This document shows, piece by piece, positions 53,833 to 64,000 of a DNA stretch of 64,000 nucleotides. A model generated the notes under the pieces. The model had not been told where the DNA came from, ran no database searches, and worked only from the letters and a program-made list of their open reading frames with translations. Source of the stretch: Phascolarctos cinereus (Eukaryota; Chordata; Mammalia; Diprotodontia; Phascolarctidae); the NCBI RefSeq assembly GCF_002099425.1, contig NW_018344165.1, positions 3,471,501 to 3,535,500 of the forward strand. The letters run 5' to 3'. How positions within the stretch are numbered: position 1 is the first letter of the stretch; every line of letters starts with the position of its first letter. A program made the position numbers and the translations under genes.

Positions 53833-55049
53833 TTTTAAAAAAAGAAAACAAGCAGAGCAGCCTGGTGGGAAATAAAGTTGCAATGCTTCTGAGTTCTCTT
53901 GAAGGGGAGGCTTTGAGAAGAGTTTTTTTTTTAAATGGTGGAATTTGTTTTATTTAATTACGCATACTTGTTACAATATTTTGTCCTTTTTTTCAATTAG
54001 TATGATGCAGGAGGGTGAGAAATTAAAGTTTTGTTTGAAAAAATTAAAAAAAGAATTAATTATGAGTATTGGCTGATTGCTAATGAGAAGCATACTGGTA
54101 GGTACCTGTGAACTATAGCCTCAGGACTGCATTTCAGGACCATGAGGACAAGGGCAGGTTGCAGGATGATGGAAGGTTGTGTTGTTTTTATGCAGGCAAG
54201 TTATTCACCACCAGAGAGAGAAGGGTAGTGGCCCTGGCCAACTATGAGTTTAATGTGTATTGCTGGTCAGGAAAAATTCACGTGGATACAGAGGCCCTCT
54301 CCGTAGGCCCCATGCATTAGAAACTATGGTGATCCCCATGAATGGGATAAAAGCCATCTGACACGTGAACAGAGCTGAAATCCTAACAGAGGAAAATGCA
54401 GCAGCATCCTCACAGTGATAAATTATTTCATTTTATAGGTACAGGTTTAACAAATCAACTATCAGGGCCCTCTCTCAGTGGCCAAAATGTTTTAGAAGCA
54501 TTTTTCTACGTAGGGGCTTCCTGATAGGATTCTTCTTTCACATTTTATTTTTGCTCATCTTTTTTCCATTGTTCCATTTTTCATTTGTTCCATTTGTTCC
54601 ATTGTTCATTTATTTGATTTGTTATTTTTTGTTTTGGTCCAGTGAACACATCCCAACAAACATACAGTTATCCCACAGACTACAGACTCTGAAGACAATT
54701 AGGTGAAACAACTTTGTAGAATGATTCTGACTGATAGTATATCTCACACATTGGGGTTTGCCCTTCCCTTTTGCCTTTCCCTCACCCCACACATCCGCCA
54801 GATCCCACAAAGCAAGCAAGAAGGAAGAGTGACATGGCTATTCACATCACTTAGATAAGCTGAGAGTCACCACCTGTAATCTTTCTGGTGAGGTGGACAA
54901 CACCCTTTGGAAACATTGCATTAGGTCAAGTGGTAAAGCACTGATATTTGACTTGCTGATACACCCTAAGGATCCCAGGATCTTGCCATCTGACTTACCA
55001 CTGTACCCTTAGGACTCTTAGATCTTTCCGTGTGCGCTGCAGTTGAACT
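53833..55049. other. Unassigned 1.2 kb stretch
   Basis: No family recognised. Includes T-rich pieces near 54540-54630 with repeated ttccatttgttcc. A 70-codon plus frame at 54108-54320 has no recognised domain. Confidence 0.4.
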
Positions 55050-55215
55050 TTCTTATATGTGTTATCTTCCCCAATTAGAGTGTGCTCTCCTTGAGAGCTG
55101 AGATAGTTTTACTTTTTCTATTTATTGTAATTTCTATTCCCTGTATTTAGCACAATATTTGGTGCATAGGAAGTGCTTCATAAATGATTTCCTATTCATT
55201 CATTCATTCACTTTC
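55050..55215 (+). mobile_element. L2 3' end
   Basis: ccccaattagagtgtgctct, ccttgagagctgagatagtt, agcacaatatttggtgcata and an attcattc tail. Confidence 0.75.
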
Positions 55216-55219
55216 CACT

Positions 55220-56095
55220 TTGGTCTTTTACCATTTTACCAACAGAAAGGATGGATATGTGCTTTAACTTTAATAACTTAGTACCAATGTTTTATGTATT
55301 TGGCCTTAGTTTTGTTGGCATTTTGTGTGGTAGTTATTTTTATTGTTATAGTTATTATGGATATCATTTTTTACTTTACTTTCTTCATTCTCCATTATGT
55401 CATACAACTCTTTCCAAGTTTCTCTAAATTCTACTTATCCATCATTCCTTATGGCACAATAATATTCCATTACACTTCCATATCAACTGTTCTCTAGTCA
55501 TTGAGCACATAGTTTATTTCTAGCTTTTTGCTATTATAGGTAGTGCTTCTAGGAATATTTTTGTACATATGGCTGCTTTCTTGTTGTTAATAATCTCTTT
55601 GGAATATAAACCCAATAATGGGATCTGAACAACTTAATAACTTTTATTGTATGATTCCAAATTCTTTTCTAAATTCTTAGATCAATTCATAGCTCCTATA
55701 GCAATAAATTAGCATAGCTGTCCCCATAAAACTCTTCCAATATTGGTTTTTTTTTTCATTTTTTACTTTACTAATTTGATGGGCATAAGACTTACAAGAT
55801 GTGGCCTTTTGCCTGAGTCCAAGTTTGACGGAACAAATCTTTTTTAATAAGGAGATTTGTTCTGTGAAGTTTGGATTCAGTCAAAGGGCTGCACTTGAGG
55901 ACCTAGAGAGACACATATGGCCTTAAGGCCACAGTTCCTCACTCCTGGCTAAACTGATACCTCAGATTTGTTTCAATGGATTTATCTAGTTATTAATGAT
56001 CTTGAACAGTTTTCACATGGTTATTGGTAGTTTGCTTCTCTCCTTTTGAAAGCTATTTATATGTTTTATCACTTATTATTCTTAAGGAATAACTT
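55220..56095 (-). mobile_element. L1 ORF2 3' region, split by a hAT element
   Basis: Minus-strand L1: cacaataatattccattaca, tttctagctttttgctatta, ctcctatagcaataaattag; after the hAT copy, attaatgatcttgaacagtt and gaaagctatttatatg. Confidence 0.75.
55799..55948. mobile_element. hAT-type MITE, first family, shortened
   Basis: Right end ccacagttcctcactcctg and interior gtttggattcagtcaaaggg, ctgcacttgaggacctagag match 241-425. The left terminus is damaged or missing. Confidence 0.75.
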
Positions 56096-57155
56096 TTCAT
56101 TTTATATTAAAACAGCACAATAAATGTTTCACATTCCTGGCATGAGAGAGGTTGGGAATTCATGGCTACACTTGCTACTAAGTATACAATTTCTACAACA
56201 GTCACCAGGTGGCACCCCAAGATAGAGGTGTTCTAGACTCAAACAGGACTTCCCAGGTATAGATGAGCCCTTCTGCACATGTGCTGATTGCCTAGCTGGG
56301 TCCTTCAGCTTTCAACCTTTTCTTTCAGGGTTTCAGCTCAAACTCAGTCTAGTCTGATAAAAAATATGAATATATTCATAATAACAACTCCTAATTGAGC
56401 CAGTTGGCTCAGCCCCCATCCTATTCAATATTATAATCTCCTTCCCAATTTCACATGAACCAACATGGCTACTTACTTGCATATAGATTATAGTACATTT
56501 TACCAGATGAAATCAAAGATGGAAGACACAACTTCAGGAATTCAACAGCTCACTACTCCAAATGAGGTCTGAAATTACAATTCCTTCTCTTAACTTACAA
56601 CAATTAAAATGTCTTCAAGATTCTTCCCAGTTGTTGCACTAACTTCTTTTAATATCATCATTCTCACTTATCCACTCTTTTCTGTGTCACGTCTTTTGGA
56701 CCTCACAGGGTAAGGAAAGAGAATGACATCTCCAAATGTCATTCTATCAAACCTCCCAGAATCATGAAATAGGATTACCTCACCGTTACTGCATTCACCC
56801 TCACACCAGTTCCTGTATTTGCTTCCAGGTCAATTTCCACAACAAACTTGGAGTTCAATTCATCCAAAAGCTGGTTGTCAGGTTGTGAAAGCAGTTGTTG
56901 TCTTCTCTTCCTTCTGGCTGACCCTCATGTGTCTCTTTCTCTGGCCTCTCTCAGTGTCTTTAGCAGGTAACTTCTCAAATGTCAGACTTCATAGTGAATC
57001 ACAATGACCTTGGGAAAATACCTTTATGTTAAATGTCCTAGGCTATTCACTCCCACTTTTCTGCTTCTCTCTGAAGTCTAGAGAGAGAAGGAAATTAAAA
57101 AGGGAGAATACTGGCCACCTGTAGCAAGTAAATGGCTGCCATAATTAGGTGTTAT
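56096..57155. other. Unassigned 1 kb stretch with a CTCF-like motif
   Basis: No repeat family recognised. Contains a near-consensus CTCF core at 56202-56215. A short plus frame at 56819-57007 has a hydrophobic run but no recognised domain. Confidence 0.4.
56202..56215 (+). promoter_or_regulatory. CTCF-like core motif
   Basis: tcaccaggtggcac matches the CTCF core (CCASYAGRKGGCRS) at all but the first position by eye. Single motif; occupancy cannot be inferred from sequence. Confidence 0.4.
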
Positions 57156-57257
57156 ATTTAGGTAACAAGCTTTATTAATTACCTAATATTTGCCAGGCAT
57201 TGTAATAGGTATTGAGGATATAAACACAAAACTGAAATAAGCTCTATTCCTGAAACT

Positions 57258-57479
57258 AGTAGAGAGCTAGATGGTGAGCTGTCTGGAGTATAAGACTTGG
57301 AATGAGGAAGACCTGAGTTCAAAGCCTGACTCGGACACTGATGTGTGACCTGGGCAAGTCACTTAACCCTGTTTGTCTCAGTTTCTCCATCTGAAAAATG
57401 AGCTGGAACAAGTCATTGTCTCTGGACTTCAGTTTCCTCATCTGTAAAATAGGGATAATAGCCCCTCATTCATAGTGTT
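57258..57479 (+). mobile_element. CORE-SINE, damaged, with a MIR-like piece
   Basis: ctagatggtgagctgtctgg, gacctgagttcaaagcctga, gggcaagtcacttaaccctg, ctgaaaaatgagctggaa, then a MIR/THER-like ttcctcatctgtaaaatagg segment. Two SINE ends appear fused. Confidence 0.7.
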
Positions 57480-57663
57480 ATTGACTCAGACATGGACTTA
57501 CATGTGTAACCCTGGGCAAGTCACTTAACCCTGTTTGCCTCAATTTCCTCTTCTATAAAATGAGCTAGAGAAGGAAATGGCAAACCACTCCAGTTTATTT
57601 GCTACGAAAACCCCAAATAGGGTCACAAAGAGTTAGACACATCTGAAATGACTCAATAACAAC
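57480..57663 (+). mobile_element. CORE-SINE with BovB/RTE-like tail, 5'-truncated
   Basis: gtaaccctgggcaagtcact, taaaatgagctagagaagga, aatagggtcacaaagagtta, gacacatctgaaatgactca, short AAC tail. Confidence 0.88.
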
Positions 57664-57737
57664 AAAATTATTAACATTAAGAAACTTACATCCCAGTAGG
57701 GAGTGGGGAATAAGATGAAAAATAAATGAATGCAATA

Positions 57738-57744
57738 TATATAG

Positions 57745-57782
<38 letters not shown>

Positions 57783-57783
57783 G
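57738..57783. repeat. ATCT microsatellite
   Basis: About ten ATCT units. Confidence 0.97.
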
Positions 57784-58539
57784 TAACCCTACTCTTGTTC
57801 AAGTCTTGGGAGATTTCCTGAAGCCACCTAATGACACCAAGTGCTGCATTTGTGGAAGGAAATGTCATTCCTAATGGCCTGAGAGACCTCTGAGCTAGGA
57901 CACTGTGTAAGGATAGAGACTTCATATTTGGAGAGACTGATGAAAGAAGAAGAGGAGGGAGTTCCAGATAGGCAGAAAGTAGGGAAAACTTTTGAATGTT
58001 GGTTGAGAGATCTCACAGGGGCTGTTAGCATGTGGTGAAGCTTATCCCCAGCATCTACCTTGACTTCCAGTGTTTATAATCCCAGAGACTGCAGAGAACA
58101 GACTTCCCTGGTGAGATCATTCTCTCCTTGATTGAGCAGAGAGGTTATTTTACTCCCAAGCAAAGAGCTCACTTATTCTTCTGTATCCTTTCACATACCT
58201 CTTTTTCTGTTTATTGTTTATTGGGATAAATGGATTTGCTTGCTAGCTAAGATTGTTTTTCATGTACCAAGTATCTGGGGTGAGAGAGCTAAGCTAAAGG
58301 GAGGGGGTTAATTGCTACCATCCCCTTTACCACAATCAGGTAAAGTAGCATTTATCCTAAACTTCAAAAGAATCATACCCATAGACTGCCGGTATTTGGC
58401 ATGTGATGGATAGAAATGTAATTCTAGCATCTCTCAGAGACAGAATAGCAAAGAAACAAGTACCCAGCCACAGCTATCTTCTTGCTTGTTTTCCCCTAAC
58501 GCATTCCATCTAACCTATTCTACTGGCTGCTTTTGTATT
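57784..58539. other. Unassigned stretch
   Basis: No family or gene recognised. Confidence 0.4.
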
Positions 58540-59242
58540 TTTTTATTCAGTTCCAGACATTTGATAATTTTGATAATTACTGCTTTATTATGTAATTTGA
58601 GATCTGGTAATGCTAGACACCCTTCACTTTTACTTTTATTCAATGATTTTCCCTGGAAATATTGACATTTTGTTTCTCTATATAAATTTTATTATTTTTG
58701 CCTAATTCTATAAAGTATGCCATTGCTAATTTGATTGGTATGGCATTGTATCTATAAATTAACAAACATGGTTATTAAATATCTTACCATTTAGGGAGAG
58801 CTTTCATTATTTCCATAAAAATTGTTTTCTAGTTGTAGTTTTGTAAGTTTTGTGTGGGTCTTGTTAGGTCAATTACTAGAAATTTAATACATCATGTAGA
58901 ATTTTTCTTCCTCCTTGATTTTTTACTAAAGCTGAAGCTATTGTCTCAATTTTGTTCTTATTGATTCTTTAAGATCTTATAAGTGAACTGTCATTCACAG
59001 ATGGAAAAATTTGCCCTCTACTTACTGATGCTTGTTTGCTTAATTTCTTTTTATTGTCTTACTACTGTAGGTAGCTAACCATAGTGGCCATCCTTGATTC
59101 ACCCTTGATGTTATTGGAAACTCTTCCAGTATTTCTACATTATAAATAACGATAGCTCTTGGTTTTACATAAATGTTTTTTAAATCATATTAAGGAAAAC
59201 TCCTTTCATTCCTATGCTTTTTGATGTTTCTAACACAAATGA
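58540..59242 (-). mobile_element. L1 ORF2 middle region
   Basis: Minus-strand ORF2: ttttgataattactgcttta, gagatctggtaatgctagac, ggtatggcattgtatctata, ctagttgtagttttgtaagt, ccatccttgattcacccttg. Ends where the plus-strand L1 begins. Confidence 0.8.
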
Positions 59243-59541
59243 GCACTTGGGAAGATGGCAGAATAAGGCAGGAACTCTCCCAAATCCCCCCACAAATAAT
59301 TTAAAATAATGCCTCAAAGTGAATTTTAGAGCAGCAGAAATAATTAAAAGTAGGGGTAAACCAGTTGTCCAGAGTAAGACAACTTGGGAGGACACTAGGA
59401 AAGACCTGACCTCTTAGGGTGGTGGTCTGCCCCTAACTGAAGTGCAGATACCTCTAGGCAGATGCTGCTGAATCAAACAACAAGCCCTGGGGGCAGCTAT
59501 GTTGGAGGCAGCCTCAGCTTCAAGAACTTTCATCCTACAGA

Positions 59542-59581
<40 letters not shown>

Positions 59582-60039
59582 GGGGGGAGAACAGCTGATA
59601 AGAGGAAGATTGCAGGGTCCTCCACCAGCACTGGACACAAAGCCCAAGGCATCGCCCAGGCTAGGTTCCAGTCTGTGGCTATGAATGAGGGAGAACAAGA
59701 ACACACTGGTGAGTATGGACACAGTGGGGCAGGGCCTTACTGTCTATGGTCACTTGCAGGAGAGCAGAGCTCCTGGTTTTGGTTCCAGGGAAGAAGGGTG
59801 AGCTAAGGCTTGCAGCCTCAAGAAGGACCACAGGGAGTAAGAGCATTTGCAGCAACAACACTCCTCAAGGCACTGGTCATGGCTCAGGGATAGAGAGGAA
59901 TAACTGAGGTCAAACCCCCAGCTATAGCTCGGAAAACAACAGCATGAAAAACCTGAAGCTTGAAACATTATCCCTCACCTCAAGACTAGAGCTTGACTCT
60001 AACACAAAGTTAAGAGGCAAGAAATAAACCACATTTTTA

Positions 60040-60900
60040 AAAAATGAGCAAGCAAAAGAGAAAGAACCTGACCATGGATAGCTATAATGGTGATAGAGAA
60101 GATCTGGATTCAAACTCAAAAGAAGGCAATGAAGTCACAACAGCTACTTCTACTTCAAAGACAAATGTAAAATGGTCACAAGGCCAAAAAGAGTTCTTGG
60201 AAGAGCTTTAAAAGGACTTAAAAAATCAAATAAAAGAAGTTGAGGAATATTTAAGAAAAAAAAATAAGTAATGCAAAAAATTATGGAAAGAAAATCAACC
60301 AGTTGGAAAAAGAGATCCAAAATCTTATGGAAGAAAATAGCTTCTTAAAAAGTGGAATTAATCAAGGGGAAGCTAGTAATTTCATAAGACACAATGAAAT
60401 AATAAAACAAAATCAGAAGAATGAAAAAAAATAGAAGAGAATGTGAAATATCCCATTAGAAAAACAACTGACCTGAAAAACAGATCAAGGAGAGACAATA
60501 TAAGAATTCTTGGACTACCTGAAAGTTATGGTTCAAAAAAAATCTAGACACTATGCTTCAAGAAATTATTAAGGAATATTGCCCTGAAGTTTTAGAACTA
60601 GAAGGTAAAATAGAAATTGAAAAAATCCCCCAATCAACACTTGAAAGAGATCCCAAAATGAAAACTCACAGGAACATTATAGTTAAGTTTCAAAGCTCCC
60701 ATATCAAGGAGAAAATACTACAAACAACTAGAAAGAAACAATTTAAATACTTGGAGCTACAGTCAGGATAACACAAGATTTAGCAGCTTTTACATTAAAA
60801 GACTGAAGGGCATGAAACAACATTCCAAAGAGCAGAGATTCTGGGTTTGCGACCAAGAATAACTTACCCAGCAAAACTGAGTGTAATTCTACACAGAAAA
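60040..60900 (+). pseudogene. L1 ORF1 remnant
   Basis: Starts MSKQKRKNLTMDSYNGDRED at about 60042, has several stops and shifts across the coiled-coil part, then reads RSRRDNIRILGLPES (RRM start), and an open 72-codon run at 60553-60771 with LQEIIKEYCPEVLELEGK and KTHRNIIVKFQSSHIKEKIL (RRM/C-terminal domain). After that come PAKLSVIL-type C-terminal remnants. An RNA-binding chaperone in living L1 elements; decayed here. Confidence 0.85.
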
Positions 60901-61435
60901 AGTATAGATATTTAATGAATTAAAGGACTTTTTGGTATTTGGGAGGAAAAGAACAGAACTGAATAGAAATCTTATAAGAATCAGGAGAAATATAAGAAGG
61001 TAAATAGGAAAGACCAATTGTAAGGGATTTAATAAAATCAAACCATTCATTTCTTATACAAGAAAACATTATCTGCAACTCTTGAGGATGTTATCATTAC
61101 CAGGCTAGTTTGAAAGAGTCTACATAAAAGGCTTGGGGTTTAGTATGATAGGATGGTTCTAAAAAACAAAATTGGGTAGGGAGGGGTAAAATGGAGCAAT
61201 TATCTCATACAAATGAGGCATAAATGGCAAAAATGTTATAGTGGAGGACAAGAGGGGGTAGAGGGCTGGTAGTGCAAGAACTTTATTCTCATCAGAACTG
61301 GGTTAAAGATGGAATAACATTTACATCTAAAAGGATATGAAAGTCTTCTTAACTTACAGAGAAATAAGAGAGCTAGGGGATAGAATAAGGGAGGGACTCT
61401 TAGAAGGGTATGCAGATCACGAAATGGAAGAACAG

Positions 61436-61579
61436 GGACAACTAGGTGGCACAGTGGATAGAGCACCTGCCCTGGAGTAAGGAGGACCTGAGTTCAAATC
61501 CAGCCTCAGACACTTGACACTTACTAGCTGTGCGACCCTGGGCAAGTCACTTAACCCCATTGCCTAAGTTTAAAAAAAT
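61436..61579 (+). mobile_element. CORE-SINE, poly(A)-tail type
   Basis: gggacaactaggtggcacag, gacctgagttcaaatccagc, gtgcgaccctgggcaagtca, cccattgcctaagttt and a short A tail. Very similar to the SINE at the window end, so probably fairly young. Confidence 0.93.
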
Positions 61580-61699
61580 AGGAGAGCAAGGGGAGAAGAT
61601 AAGGTATTCTTAGAAGGGGTACAGATTAGGGAGGTAGTGGTCAGAAGTAAATTAGATGTCTGAGGAGGGATAGTGCAATAAGATGTAGAGAAGGTTAAG

Positions 61700-63871
61700 C
61701 AATGAGGAAAAATAAGATGGAGGGAAATATACAACTAGTAATTATAACTTTTAAAGTACATAGAATAAACTCACCTGTAAAATGCAAACAGATAGTAGAA
61801 TGCATTAAAAAATAGAATCCAACAATATGTTATTTATAGGAAACACATTTTAAAATGAGATATATACATATATACATAGAGTAAAATTAAAGGGCTGGAG
61901 TAGAATGTATTATGTTTCAGCTGATGCAAAAAAAAAAAAGAGAGAGAGGTAGCAATCATGATCTCAAACAAAGTTAATGCTAAAACAGATTTAATTAAAA
62001 GCGATAAACAGGAAAACTGCATTATGATAAAAGGTACCATAGATAATTAAGTAATATCAGTACTAAATCAACATGCGCCAAATACTATATCATCCAAATT
62101 TTTTAAAGGAAAAGCTAAGTTAATTACACATAGAAATAGATAGCAAAACTGTAATAGCAGGGGACTTCAGTCTTGCCCGCTCATAACTAGATAAACCTAA
62201 CCAAAAATAAATAAATAAATAAGAAAGAAGTCAAGGAGATGAATGGAAACCTAGATAAGCTAGATATGGCAATTATCTGAAGAGAAGTAAATGGGAGTAG
62301 AAAGGAATATGCCTTTATCTCAGCAATACATGGTACATTTACAAAAATTGACCATGTATTAGGGCATAAAATCTATATAGTTAAATGCAGAAAAGCAGAA
62401 ATATTACATGCATCCTTTTCAGATCATAATGCTATAAGATTATATTTAATGAGGAACCATGTAAACCCAAATTAACAATTAATTCTTAAACGTTGAGTAG
62501 ATTAATGGGAAAAGAACCCACATGTACAAAAATATTTACAGCAGCTCTTTTTGAGGTGGCAAAGAATTGGAAAGTGAGGGGATGCCCATGAACTGGGGAA
62601 TGGCTGAACAAGTGGTGGTACATGAATGAAATGAAATACTATTGTGCTATAAGAAATTATGAGCAGGAAGACTTAAAAATAAAAACCTGGAAAGACTTCC
62701 ATAAACAGTGAAATGAGCAGAATCATTTTGCACAGTAACAACCACATTGTGCAGTGACTGACTTGGATAGACTTGGCTTTTTACAGCAATGCAAGAATCT
62801 AAAACAACTCTAAAAGACTCATGATGGAAATTGCTATCCACATCCAGAGAAAGAACTATGGAGTCTGAATGCAGATGGAAGCATGCTATTTGCTCCCCTT
62901 TTCCTTTGTTGTTTGATTTTATTGCTTCATTCTCATGGTTCTAATTGTTAATTCTAATTGTTCTTTATATCATGACTAATGGGAAAATATGCTTAATATG
63001 AATATATAAATAGAGCCTATATCAGATTGCATGCTGTCTTGGTGAGGGGAGGGTAGTGGGAGGGGGAGAAAATTTAAAACTAAAAATCTTATGGAGATGA
63101 ATGTTGAAAACTAAAAATTAATTAATTAATTATGAAGGGAAAGAAACAACAAAAAAGAACAAGTAATTTAAAGGACAAGTCATAGAAATAAGAAATAATT
63201 TTATTCAAAAGAATTAAAATAATGACACAACACACCAAAACTTATGGGACACAGCAAAAGGAGTAATCAGAGGAAAAATTATATCTCTAAATGCTTATAT
63301 CAATAAAATAGGAAAAGAACAGACCAATTAATTAAGTAGTCAATTAAAAAAAGTAGAAAAAGAACTAATTAAAAATCCCCAATTAAATACCAAATGGAAA
63401 CCTAAAAATTAAAGGTAAGATTAATAAAATTCAATGTAAGAAAGCCATTGAATTAATAAATAAAACCAGGAGTTGATTTTATGAAAAAAAAACAAATAAA
63501 CTAGATAAACCATTGGTTAATATGATTTTTTTAAAAAAGAAGAAAATCAAATCACTACTATCAAAGAAGAAAAGGGTGACTAAACCACTTATGAAGATGA
63601 AGTCAAAGAATTATTAGGAATTATTTTGCCCAATTATATGCCAATAATTTTAACAATTTAAGTGAAATAAAGGAATGATTACAAAAATGTAAATTGCCTA
63701 GATTAACAGAAGAGGAAATAGAATATTTATAGAAAAAGAAATTGAACAGGGCATAAAGGAGCTTCCTAAGAAAAAAGCATCAGGACCAGATGGATTTACA
63801 AGTGAATTCTACCAAACATTCAAAGATCAACTGATTCCAATGTTCAACAAATTATTGGAAAAAAAACAAAG
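61700..63871 (+). pseudogene. L1 ORF2 remnant, endonuclease to early RT
   Basis: Recognisable landmarks are caatatgttatttataggaa (QET-type endonuclease segment), tgatctcaaacaaagttaat, ggggacttcagtcttgcccg (GDFN-type), accatgtattagggcataaa and, close to the end, agcatcaggaccagatggat (the SGPDG segment) with aattctaccaaacattcaaa. Multiple stops. Interrupted by an L1 tail. Confidence 0.85.
62507..63133 (+). mobile_element. L1 3' end nested in L1 ORF2
   Basis: aacccacatgtacaaaaata, cttggaaaggcaaag-type text (ggtggcaaagaattggaaag), caagtggtggtacatgaatg, cagcaatgcaagaatctaaa, cacatccagagaaagaacta and a 3' UTR ending ctaaaaattaattaattaat. The host ORF2 is interrupted by it and resumes after 63133. 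Belongs to a related L1 subfamily. Confidence 0.88.
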
Positions 63872-64000
63872 GAGGAACAGCTAGGTGGCACAGTGGATAG
63901 AACACTGGCCCTGGAGTCAGAAGGACCTGATTTCAAATCCGGCCTCAGACACACAACACTCACTAGCTGTGTGACCCTGGGTAAGTCAGTTAACCTCATC
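63872..64000 (+). mobile_element. CORE-SINE, cut by the window edge
   Basis: gaggaacagctaggtggcac, tggccctggagtcagaagga, cctgatttcaaatccggcct, gtgaccctgggtaagtcagt. The tail lies beyond the window. Confidence 0.93.

Larger units (their letters stand above)
57160..57740 (-). mobile_element. L2 3' end in reverse, split by two SINEs
   Basis: Left part ttgccaggcattgtaatagg, attgaggatataaacacaaa; right part after the SINEs gaaacttacatcccagtagg. Confidence 0.75.
59247..63871 (+). mobile_element. Long L1 copy with intact 5' start
   Basis: 5' UTR from cacttgggaagatggcagaa to about 60035, with GC-rich text and a TG microsatellite at 59543-59578; ORF1 remnant 60040-60900; purine-rich inter-ORF spacer to about 61720 with a SINE at 61436-61579; ORF2 endonuclease and early RT from about 61720, split by a second L1 tail at 62507-63133, to 63871 where a SINE interrupts near the window edge. 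About 4.6 kb is present; the rest of ORF2 presumably lies beyond the window. Confidence 0.92.

Noticed and set aside
54108-54320. 70-codon plus frame with a protein-like composition
   Set aside because: No family recognised, no upstream or downstream support and length within chance.
1-64000. tRNA, rRNA and other structured RNA genes
   Set aside because: tRNA-like boxes occur only as parts of SINE heads. No clean cloverleaf or rRNA sequence found by eye.
1-64000. Bacterial, phage or plasmid origin
   Set aside because: No dense coding, no ribosome-binding-site-led frames, and repeats typical of a mammalian nuclear genome throughout.

Overview
The window reads as vertebrate nuclear DNA, most likely from a marsupial. 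The clearest sign is the many copies of CORE-SINEs with the marsupial 5' head (ggcagctaggtggcacagtgg), some with a BovB/RTE-like tail (agagttggacacaactgaa). They sit among L2, L1, RTE, MAR1-like and THER1/MIR-like copies. The bulk is AT-rich and CpG-poor, every long open frame lies in simple repeats or decayed transposons, and there is no operon-like layout. I cannot name the species. Family names come from recognition of sequence, not from a database search.

Layout. 1-35.5 kb is a dense mosaic of old repeats: SINEs, L2 on both strands, L1 pieces, two RTE copies, two or three small hAT-type elements, one L1-derived element without ORF2 (30.8-32.0 kb), and several unclassified stretches. 35.5-38.2 kb is a nearly repeat-free block that looks like a regulatory or intronic region. 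38.2-41.3 kb is a strong CpG island, the only place that looks like a host gene promoter. It holds a strong splice donor on the minus strand with a good start context just before it, G-rich tracts, a tandem array with a recurring TAAT core mixed with CA tracts, and a nested dyad resembling RFX half-sites. 41.3-64 kb is again a repeat mosaic: L2, L1, a second ORF2-less L1 element, an RTE-like reverse transcriptase remnant, and a long L1 copy (59.2-63.9 kb) with other elements nested in it.

No complete protein-coding gene can be supported. The best reading is that the window contains the first exon and promoter of one host gene transcribed leftward from the CpG island, with a long first intron and an upstream flank, or the mirror arrangement. 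I do not recognise the gene. The most notable observations are the tandem TAAT-core array in the island, a duplicated-tail L1 element present twice with the same architecture, a concentric palindrome in the promoter, and an RTE copy that appears to carry a 5' inversion. I see no new multi-gene system.
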